DNA from: Spongospora subterranea
Lineage: Eukaryota; Endomyxa; Phytomyxea; Plasmodiophorida; Plasmodiophoridae
Direction: 5' to 3'
NCBI GenBank assembly: GCA_900404475.1
Contig: OUQQ01000475.1
Location: forward strand, 1 to 16,535
DNA: 16,535 nucleotides
The notes beneath the pieces are model-generated. The model did no database searches and was not told where the DNA came from. It was given only the letters and a program-made list of their open reading frames with translations. Both the position numbers and the translations under genes were made by a program. Shown piece after piece: positions 1 to 9,800 of the stretch. Numbering within the stretch: the stretch's first letter is position 1; each line of letters opens with the position of its first letter.

Positions 1-2
1 GA

Positions 3-140
3 AGTTATGATTATTATTTATATTCTACAATTAGAGCAATTGGTATATCAAAAGAACAATTTAAGGAATATGTTAAATATGAGATATTGTATGGTGATAT
101 TCCACTTGAATTTAATAAAAAGATGGAACAATTATTATAA
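3..140 (+). CDS. 3' end of an AT-rich reading frame of unknown function
   Basis: The sequence is open from the window edge to a TAA at 138-140, giving 45 residues rich in Lys, Tyr, Ile and Glu (for example EQFKEYVKYEIL). It looks like a real protein C-terminus, with alternating charged and hydrophobic residues and no low-complexity run. I do not recognise the family. G+C is only about a quarter here, against nearly half in the rest of the window, and codons end almost always in A or T. The shift to normal composition occurs near 155-165. The start lies outside the window. Foreign origin (giant virus, symbiont, recent transfer) or an assembly join are both possible; the reading frame itself could still be chance in AT-rich DNA. 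Confidence 0.4.
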   Translation, partial: SYDYYLYSTIRAIGISKEQFKEYVKYEILYGDIPLEFNKKMEQLL

Positions 141-285
141 TTATATGTTTATATCGTGATTTTGGTAGGTACTGCTGGAGAACTTGGTCAAAGACTGAGT
201 GTTTTCCCGTGAAGAAAACTGCGTCTGACTCTGATCCCTGAAAAAGCGAAGTCAATTAAGCATCCGACTGTCGGCAAGAATCGGA

Positions 286-1096
286 ATGTCTGATTCAGTA
301 TCGCTGGCTGAACTACGGCGCTTGCGACGAGAAGAGCAAGAACGCACTCAGGAAGACTCAACTCGTCGAGTTACTGAACAAAGATTCGTGTCAGAGTCAT
401 CAGATAATTATAATCTGTCTGTAAGATACTGTAGTCATTGCGGAGCATTTTCTTTGATAACCGGTACTCGTTTGTTCTAAATAATTTGTTAATCGCCTTA
501 ATCATACTGTGTGCTCTCAGATGCTGTTTTGGAGCAATGCCCTCGCCGTCAAACTGATTCGTCAATCATTCTTGATGAGGAAAAGAATGTTTGCCGTTTC
601 TTGATGGAAGTGCTGTCGAACCCGACCATTATTGAGCGTGCCCCGCAAGTGCTCGAAAGGCAATTCAGAATGGTATGCAAGTCATGCAAATTGCTTCTCG
701 CCTATCGAAGCGATAGCAAATCTGGGCTTGTATATATCGTTGATGGCGCATTAAGCATTGATCCCAGAGCTTACGTTGCGAATGCTGAAAAGTATCACAG
801 TGAGCTAACGTCAACAAATCTGACATTAGCTGCAACATAATGTACATATAGAATTTACTTGATAACTGTCGTTCTTCACAACATTTACCATAATATATAA
901 GCTAATACCGTTGCAGAATTACTACCATTCAATGTGACGAGTTGCAGTGTCGGTTGAATAGATCATCGACAGGGCGTGCTAAGCAGTTCTCCTGGATTTC
1001 ACTGCCGATGGAATACTGTTCAAGATCGAAAACTTGACGAATGATGTCGGTTTTATTAATGGAACACAGGTGGAAATCGGAATCTGGCGAATATAA
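286..1096 (+). CDS. STEEP1 / UPF0428 (CXorf56-like) family protein, zinc-ribbon type
   Basis: Exon 1 is 286-463 and exon 2 starts at 521 (intron 464-520, 57 nt). The joint gives CGAFSLITD followed by AVLEQCPRR, which lines up without gaps with human STEEP1 and even better with the plant family members (LITD motif). Conserved features are YCSHCG (zinc ligands CxxC), RQFRMVCKSCKLLLAYR (second Cys pair) and YIVDGAL. In animals the family escorts STING out of the ER; the ancestral role is unclear. The 3' end is uncertain. Exon 2 may read to a stop at 838-840 (about 166 residues). Alternatively it may splice at a good GTGAGC donor (800) to an acceptor ending at 916, then over a second short intron ending at 986, to a protein-like tail containing LLDFTADGILFKIENL and stopping at 1094-1096 (about 196 residues). 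Phases fit the longer model. The core identity is firm; the tail is not. Confidence 0.75.
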
Positions 1097-1330
1097 TGAT
1101 AATGGTGCAAACGTTTCATTGCCTACCTACTTTTGTGCGATACAGATTGCGAACACTGAGTAAGGCTATGTACACTGTACCCACTGAGGCGCCAATTTCG
1201 ACAGTACAGTACGTACATACATGAAGGAGGGCTCCTCTTGCTCCTGTCATTGCGTGATTCATTATCGCGTTAGTCCTGAACGGACTCGCCTATCGATCCT
1301 CGGATTGCATAGCTTTTATAGACTCAGCAC

Positions 1331-3578
1331 ATGACAGATATCGAATTCAGATTATCGACTTCCCGCCGAGAGAAGCTAGAGTTGATCATGGCCGGATGTG
1401 CGTCTGCGTCATCGGCAGGGTCCTTGTCGCATGATGGGAATGCTAGATTCCCTGGGACAACATCTGTCGGTTTTGTGCGAAGACGCTTAGACCTGGATGA
1501 TGATGCTAATTTGGCCGCTAAGCGCTCCCGAGCCGTCCCTCGGGCCAGTCCTGAGACCAAACGAGGCACAACCATCACCGATTATTTCAAACCAGAACCT
1601 CATGTTGATAAAATCGAAGCGGATAAAAGAAAGCAAAAAGATAGAGAAAAAGATACCGAACAAGAGCAATTACCTCTGACAGCCAATCACATACGACCAG
1701 TTTCGAAGCCCACATCATGCAATTCTGATTATGAAAGGGGGCAGCTTGATCTAGCGAAAGCTCACAATGATCTTGTTGAATACAAGACTAAAAGTACTGC
1801 GATAATTATGCAATTGTTGAGACAGTTGGCTGTTGCTGAAAGCAGAGAAAGACAGACGGAATTAGGTGAACCGTGGTTGACTCCTGCTCAGGAGATTATC
1901 TGACTTCGCTGCATAGTCAGAAATAACGCCGAATTGGGGTGCCGTATTGCGTCACAATCACCACATATGATGAACGACACCTGGGAGGATGGCGATCTTT
2001 TTCGAAATTTACAACGCAAACATGTGCGGCTCAGGCAGGAACGGGAAGAGCTTGATCGGGAGCGAAAGCTCGCGACAAGCCGAAGAAGAAAGTTGTCTCC
2101 CGGAGACCCTGGTCAGAAACAATTTATATTCTCAACGTAGCAAGTCTCTTTTCTTACTTCTCTTTGAGATGTCATCGCCGAAGAAGATGAACGCGACGAG
2201 ATATTAAGATTAAGGGCTTCTGTGTTAAAGAGGGATCTTTCGAAATTACAAGCAGAAGAAGCGGAGCTTGAATACCGCCGTAAAAACCATATCAGATTCT
2301 CAAGGCTTTTTGAGGTTAATGCTTTTCAGCACATGGTCCACTGTAATTTGAGTTGGATTCCCGTAGGAAGAGAAGCGCTCTCGGTTTGGTAATTATCCAG
2401 TCCTGAATCAACGTTATGTTGTTCTTCAACTAATTGGCAAAGGCGGATTTAGCGAGGTTTTCTGTTTTGATGCGCCCAGAAAACAAAAATAATCAAATTT
2501 ATTTCAGGTGTTCAAAGCGTTTGATCTTACTGAACACCGATACGTGGCCTGCAAGATCCATCAATTGAACACTTCATGGAGTATTGAAAGGAGACGGACC
2601 TATACGAGGCACGCCTCAGTATGTGATTTGTTACAATTCGTTTTCGTTTTAACGTTTTACTGGTAGCGAGAGTATGAAATTCACAAGGCATTGCACCATA
2701 ATCGTATCGTCCTCCTTTTTGATGTATTCGCAATTGATGATCAATGTTTCTGCACTATTCTTGAATATTGTGAGGGCAGTGACCTCGACATGTATTTGAA
2801 GCAGGTGGGCAATTCTGGAATAATTGCAAAGTCACAAAGTTTCAATCAGTTTCACCGCATAGGTTGATATCTTACAAGAAAGAAGCGCTCGGTGCATTTT
2901 GTTGCAAATCATTTCCGGTTTGAAATACCTGAATAGTCAGAATCCTAGAATAATTCACTGTATGTTCTTTTTCCTATGATGTTTTATTCAAGCTTATCTC
3001 GGTCCAGTCGATCTCAAGCCTGGCAATATACTTTTCCATAAAGGGGAGATCAAAATCGCTGATTTCGGTCTTTCAAAACTAATGGACTGTTCTCGAGACG
3101 AAGTTGAACTTACATCACCAGGTAACAATAATTGCACTCAAAAGTAATATTTCTATTTACCGCGAGGTATAGGCTATGGCTCTTACTGGTATCTTCCTCC
3201 CGAAGTTTTCCATAGCGATGCCATTGTCTCGTCAAAAGTGGATGTCTGGTCGACAGGTGTGATATTCTACCAAATGCTTTTTGGCAAACGACCTTTCGGG
3301 CACGGTATGTCGCACGAGCCATAACCCGAGTTTGTTTTCAACATGTGTCAGACTTGACGGCTCGCAAAATTCTGATGGAAAAAACAATTTTGAATGCCAC
3401 CGAACTGGAGTTCCCTACGATAAAGCCACCCGTTTCGGCGGAGGCGAAGCAATTTATTAGGCGATGTCTAGCTCACCGGCATCAAGACCGCCCTTCAGTC
3501 TTTGAATTACTTGAAGATCCTTACTTGAAAAACAAGTTTGGCCACGGCTCTGCATCTTCTAATATTGACAACGAATAA
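1331..3578 (+). CDS. tousled-like serine/threonine kinase (TLK), complete
   Basis: Ten exons: 1331-1872, 1921-2111, 2169-2314, 2367-2456, 2508-2618, 2667-2804, 2863-2959, 3008-3121, 3173-3304 and 3352-3578. Together they are 1788 nt, or 595 residues. The N-terminus carries the TLK signature ITDYF (about residue 84; ISDYF in human TLKs). A basic-acidic coiled coil follows, including [12 protein letters not shown] (EQWTDGYAFQNL in TLK2). The kinase domain has the glycine loop GKGGFSEV (317-324), lysine in ACKIHQ (K339), [23 protein letters not shown] (D440, N445), DFG (457-459), YWYLPPE and [13 protein letters not shown]. All catalytic residues are present, so it should be active. TLKs phosphorylate the histone chaperone Asf1 in the nucleus and support chromatin assembly and genome stability. 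Odd point: HFD replaces the usual TLK HYD. The length is shorter than human TLK2 because the N-terminus is reduced. Confidence 0.95.
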
Positions 3579-3579
3579 A
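3574..3579 (+). promoter_or_regulatory. AATAAA hexamer overlapping the kinase stop codon
   Basis: The canonical polyadenylation hexamer spans the TAA stop of the kinase gene (3576-3578). The same arrangement recurs at the end of the giant gene at 13063. Use as a poly(A) signal is inferred, not shown. Confidence 0.4.
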
Positions 3580-3881
3580 TGGACAGATTTAAGTTTCTCT
3601 GGATGATCCATGTTATTGTGACAACCTGTGTCTGCTTCGATCCATTAAGCGACCGTGAAATCAGTTTTGTTCAAGTTGTCGGCTGTTATTGACGATGGAA
3701 GTGGTCAATCGAGCGGCTTCTTCCGGAACCGTGACTTTTCATTGGTGACAGTATCGTAATTGATTCAGCACGATTCGTAACGATCTGCTTCACACGGTGT
3801 CCATTGGTAAAAGCTGCACCCTGTCTGACACTGATCCGTCAAGTCAACCTCACATCGTAATGCACTGTCGTATCACCTCAC
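3579..3881 (+). other. gap between kinase and giant gene, with signal-peptide-like reading frames
   Basis: An ATG sits immediately after the kinase stop and opens 37 codons beginning MDRFKFLWMIHVIVTTCVC, a good signal peptide (basic start, hydrophobic core, small residue before Cys). It stops at 3690-3692. Protein-like sequence continues in a second frame (DDGSGQSSGFFRNRDFSLV) and then a third (GDSIVIDSARFVTICFTRC), which ends at a TAA about 20 bp before the giant gene's ATG and in that gene's own frame. It could be upstream exons of the giant gene, a decayed paralogue, or chance. No phase-consistent splicing was found that joins all parts. Confidence 0.3.
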
Positions 3882-6800
3882 ATGACTTTGAATATATGTT
3901 ACGACTATCGGGCAGTATTTGCACGTTCCGCGGTTTATATCATTGTTTTCCAAATTGTTAATGGAAAAGCACTAGGTGATCTTTCTGCAGAACTTTGGCA
4001 GGCTCAATGCCGTCAATTGGATCCTCTAGAGCTGGCTTCAGTCAAGACTATCAGCACGTCCAACTTGTTGGGATCATTCAATGCCTCATCTCAACTTAAT
4101 GCAAACCAAATCTGGAATGTTGTATTCAACAGCAGCGCTCCATCTCAAAGCTCAGTCCAACTTACCAAAATTGATATAGCAAGCAAAACTGCAGAATCCG
4201 ATAGTATCCATTACTGCTTTGAAGATCAGTTTGTTCAATTAGGATATATCAACCAATCAGACGGATTTTACTGTCCAGTGACTGAATCGTTATGTGGTTC
4301 CACGATCGCCGCCGGTGGAACGTTTCAGGGCGATTCGCTCAATATATATTCAGCCAGCGACCATTCATGGACCATACTAGGAAACAATTTTGTCGTAATA
4401 TGGCGTTCGACCATGTATACGTCAGGATTGGGAGTTGTCTTCGAATTCTCAGAAATATCGCAAGCCCAATACCCATCAGGGGACCATCTTATTACCGTTC
4501 GTGGGGAGTCCGTCCATATTGATCTTCGCCAAGATTTTCACCAACTTCCTGACCTATTATCGAAAGGGAGCCAAGTCGCTTGGCTGTTTATAGCTCCTCA
4601 AACCTATCAGGAGGTCGCAATTTTTCAGGTTAACATTTCACGAATATCCATTGATGTTGGGTCGAGCGATTGGTGCAGGGAAACGATGGATGGAGTTCAT
4701 GTTTACAAAACCCTTGACGGTGTCGTCTGGTCGGACGACACTCGTTTCTGTGGCGTCCCCTCTACCATCAATAACTACACCTATATGGATGATTGGGGCA
4801 ATGTTTACCCTGAGTCGTCACCCATCATTATAGACTCAGGATCTGACCAAATTTTGATCGTGTTTGAATCGATTTCGCATTTGGCCAATCAATCATCTTT
4901 CGTATGTGACATCGATCTGGTTCTTCCCAAAGTGACAGCCAAAGCATATTCCATTCCCGATGTTACAGTTCGCCAAAACAGTAGCGTCATCATCCCAATG
5001 CCGGCAGATCAATTCGACAACTGCAATCTCTGCGATTTTGAAAATTTCCATTGGAATATAACCCAAGTTGGAGGATCACTAATTCCTTCGTTTATGTCTC
5101 TGATTGGCAGCAATCTGCATATTAATCCATCGATTCTTGATCCTCCTGGACGTATTCAATGCAGTTTCCAAGCTTGTAATGAGTACAATCTGTGTGCCGA
5201 AATTGTTGGATCAATCGTTGTTATAAAACTTGATATTCCTGACACAAGCTCAACAATCGAATGCGATAACAGCACCATTATTATTTACGATATGATCAAC
5301 CCAATATCGTGCCGATTCATCCCTCGACTTCGTTCCAATCCTATATATGTTTCCATGGAATCTATCGCAATCAAGGTTTCGGGATCAGGATATCTTGTTG
5401 AGCTCAATTCAGGATCAGACAAAGTCAGTGGGTATACTTAGTTGTTCAACCAGTTCATCATCTGTATATCCAGGTGTTCTCCACATTGGTCCAATTTGAG
5501 TACTTCCCCAGTCGAAACGGGGGAATTGGTGTAATCAAGGAGCAAACAACAAACCAATCATGGACCGTATCAGCATTGAAGGTTCCAGATTCAACTACAT
5601 TAATTGCGTGCAATTATTCTGTAATTTCTCCTGGGCAGGTTTGGCTTCGCTTATCTGCGTTTGCGTTAAGTTTATTTTTTGTATCAGGGGTTTCTGTGCC
5701 GAATCACACCTAAGAATTCCAAACGAACTATTTTATTTCATAATCAGCCAGGAATACAATATTTAGATGTATCCATTAAGGTTTTTATTTATTGATGAAC
5801 AGTTGAAATCTTTTGAAGTGATGTTTTTTTCTACAGCCTTTTGTACCATCAGTCAACATCGCGCGAATTCCTGAACAATCCGCTTCCGGTTTTGATGTGG
5901 TTATTACAGGAATTACGGAGCCAGACGATTATACTCTAGAAGCTGTGTTAAGAAATGAAGTCGGAAATACGTCCAACATAACTTCAATTCACAACGCCAT
6001 TATACACGTAGTTGAGAAACCTGATATCAGCTCGACGATTAATTGCTACGATAAGCAGATGCAACCCATCTCACTGATATCCCTTGGAAAATCTGTTTCT
6101 TGTCAGATTTTTGCAAGGAGCAACACAAGCGCAATGAGTGCCAGGGCGTCACAATTTAGGATTCAAACTGAGGGGACAGGGTCTGTGTCTGTGTCAAATA
6201 TCTCAGGCAATCAAGCAGGGAAAATCATTTCTTTTCATCTCACTGCTGTTAACACTGGCAATGCCACAATCATTCTTTTTGTTAACGGGACGCGATCACC
6301 CTCGAACTCAACCTTAACTATAATTGAGCCTCCATTCGCCACGAAACTCCTGTGCTCTAATGTTGTCCGCCTGGGCAGCTCAACGACCTGCTACATCCGC
6401 AGTCGCAATTCACGAGGATTTGTCCAATCCGTTATTGGATCCGCTTTCACATTATCCTCTACATCTAGGTCCAGCAGGATCACCTCATTTGAGACGAATG
6501 CCGGGGAAGAATCTGAATACATTCTCAATAGCAGATTTGATTTTGCTGTGGACACTTCATTAATGGCGAGCTCCCAAAGCTTTAAGGTCAGCGATGGCTT
6601 CAGCACCTCCAGAATATATGTGGTTGATAGCCCTGATGTGAGTACAATCATTAATTGTTCTCCTGGATATGTTTTTGTTGGCGATAAACTCACCTGTACT
6701 ATCACATCTCGTTCGAATCAACGCTCGATTCTCGTCGGGGACGGGGCATATTTTGCTAGTTCGTCATCTGGAGTTGTTGGACGAATCCAGACAGGTGATG

Positions 6801-9800
6801 GCAAGCCGGCAGCTGTTGAGCACAAGTTCAGCTACTCGGCAAAGGCTCAGAATAAGGTTTCGATTGCCACAGGACCGGTTGTTATATCTTTGTTCTTGGT
6901 CGGAAGTAAACTAGCGTTGAACGTTTCAACTACAGTGATTCTGGTCGATCAACCTTCCAATCTCTCTTCTATATCCTGTGCCTCGCCCAAGGGCACTGTC
7001 TTGGCTCCAGTCCTCTGCAGAATAACTTGCAGAGACCAGAAAGGATTGGCGATATTTGCTCCAGCGACCACCATCAAGGTGGTGATTGACCCTGATCCAG
7101 TCTCAGGAAAGGATGACGTCCTGGCCGATGTCAGCCAGGTGGAACCTGTAGCCGCTCATATCCTCTACTTTAGTGTTGTTGCTCGCAGGGCTTGGATCAG
7201 GCTCCAGGTCGGGACTCAAGTTACCGGCTCAATGAGAGTGCTGATCACCAGCCAACCGTCTGGCACTCCTCATTCCTGGTTGCCCTCGTCCCGCGACCCT
7301 GACCCAATCTTGCAGCTACAGTCAATGGGGAGAGATCAAAACAATGCCACAATAGATTTTGCAGCAACCCCTAATATTTTGGACCAGGGCTCAGTTCTAG
7401 CTCACAATCGGTTCTCTTCAATGGCTTGCACTAACGAGTAAGTGTACTACCTAATATTCATGGCTTTTCCAGTTTGTTCGAATATTCGTTAGGTTCTGTG
7501 CCGTCGTCACTGAATCTGGCGTTCTCATGACATTTGGCGCTGCGTTTCCTGATAACCCTGATCGAGCTCGCCTAAACCTTGGACGCCAGTATAGCCCTGG
7601 GCCTGGGGCTCCGACAGGGTTGGAGGCGATCAGCATGAAGGCAGTGGGGATTGCCGGTATTGACAGCAGTGGTGACCCAGATCCGCTTTGCACATACGCC
7701 CTGTCGAGTGATGGAGTGCTGTATCAATGGGGAGTGACGCCTTCCTGGAAGAACGTAACCGCCCCCGAGCGGGTACATCCGGCCGGGTTCTTGCAATGCT
7801 GGGGCAAGCCCACCATCGTGACCGCAATTAGCTCTGGAGGATATGTGAGAAAACATAGCCATATCTGTTCCGATTTTCCTTCCTGATGCTTTTATGTAGT
7901 CCTTCATGTTCGCCACTGAATGCCAAGTCTGGTCAATAGCTGTATGGGATGACTATTCACCAATGGGCAGATCTGGACCAACTACGGAATTCGCCCCGAT
8001 TCCAAATATCAATCCTGATAATTCCAAGCTCAACGTGACTACACTGTTCATGTGCGAGTCGTTTGGAGTAATTGTGTTGAATGGGAGGGAGATGTGGAGT
8101 TTCGGGTGGGGATTGGATTCAACTGGCATTCCATCTGGCACTCAGGAGCCAGCATTATACCCTGTTCCTCACGACATTCTCCTAAATCCTAATATCACCA
8201 TTACCGACGTTCAAGGTCAAGTCTATGTCTTCGATTTTTCTCCCATCTAATCAGCTTACAGGCGCTGGATTCAGCGTGATCATGGTGCTGACCAGTGATG
8301 GAAATCTGCATTATATGCTTTTAAATTCACCTGACGACCCGTCCTCAGCTCTTCTGCCAATTTGGCAGCGCTACGAGGCCTTTACAGATAATCAAGGAAA
8401 TCCACTGGCGGTTCAGAAAATCTCAATCGGCGGCGGCTATGAACCGTCTCCGTTCATCGCGTTGGCTATCACAGAGAACGGACAGGTTTGGCAATGGGAT
8501 CCCGTATCGGATATTCCGTCCCAATTATCGTTATCATTGGTCAATACTGCCGCTGGGCTTATTGCAAACTTTATATGTTCGGGTTTCGACAACGTGTTCG
8601 CTGTGTTTATTCCGCCGGTCATCACTATTGACGGAAAGCAGGAAAGCAATACGAAATGCGGTTTCGATAGTGTCAACTGCGGTAATGAATTTTCAACGAC
8701 GCTGGTAATGTTAATCAAAAATTGATATAGTATATGGATCAGGATCACTAGAGTTAGCTATATCACGTTATAAGAGACCTGGGACATTATTCCAGTTGAA
8801 TGATAATATTGAGTATCGAGTTGTGAGTACAATCCAGATATCTTCAGACGATATTCAAATCAGATCAAGAAGTGGCGATAATGGTGGAGCGCGAATTCTC
8901 TGCACCATTTCCCCATGTATTATCGCGTCTTCCAGATATGTCATATTCACAGGTCTTTCTATAATGGGCTCATCTTCCAGATTGTCTGTCCGATCTGCTA
9001 TTGACAGCACTCTGGTTGTTTCCCCATCTACTTATGCTCGTCTTGATCATATTACAGTATTCAACAGCAGCGCTTCAAACGGAGCTGCCATATATGCAGC
9101 TCCATTAGCTAAATTACAGATAATCTCGTCCATATTTCATCACAATTACGCTGACGGCGAAGGCGGTGCTATCTTCTTCAGCCTTGGCTGCCGATCTGCC
9201 ATCAGCGACTCCCTGTTCTTGGCAAATCAGGCAGTAGGCGCAGGTGGGGCCATATCCCTGCGCCAGACCACGTTGGCCATAACAGGGTCTCGTCTTGTCA
9301 GAAACAAAGCGCGAGGAAACGGTGGCGCCATTTCCTTGATTTCTGCCTCCACGCTCACAGCATATAACTTATCGGCAACCAACAACTATTCAGGCAGAAA
9401 CGGTGCTGTTTTTCATGCGTTCGAGTCTGATATTGTAGTCGATGAGTCGATATTGTCGAGTAATCGTGCTGGAGTGAACGGAGCTGTGTTTGATATCGAG
9501 TTCAGTGGTCTGTTGACCAGATCTTCAACCATAACCCACAACAAGGCCAGTGGATCTGGGGCTGTATTATACTGTATATCTATACGCCCGATCCAGATCA
9601 CCTCATCTCGTATTGACCACAACAACGCTGTTGTTGCTGGTGGCGCAATATTCGCCACTTTCTGCAATCCACTGATTTCCGATTCGATTTTATCTAATAA
9701 CAGAGCAGGGTATGGGGGAGCAATCGCAATCAGGTACTAACTTCTCTCAATATATGTAGAATATAATATTCTCTGACCTGACGCTATAGTGTGTCGGCAT

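Noticed and set aside
421..520. A textbook GTAAGA donor at 421 for the first STEEP1-like intron
   Set aside because: It gives the wrong phase for exon 2 and would remove the zinc-binding YCSHCG motif; donor 464 gives a gap-free family alignment.
3161..3172. Acceptor after GCGAG (exon from 3167) in the kinase gene
   Set aside because: It adds two residues before [10 protein letters not shown]; the TAG acceptor ending at 3172 gives the exact family length.
4651..4833. Small plus-strand frames overlapping exon 1 of the giant gene
   Set aside because: Shadow frames; the long exon-1 frame carries the CUB-like pattern and glycosylation sites.
6391..7916. Open minus-strand frames of 104-114 codons (6391-6705 and 7572-7916)
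   Set aside because: They lie opposite well-supported exons of the giant gene and have no splice logic or recognisable motif.
8221..8254. Alternative 34-nt intron (donor 8221, acceptor 8254) in the RCC1 part
   Set aside because: It is in phase but too short for this genome; 8216-8261 (46 nt) gives the expected G-A-G-F-S blade start.
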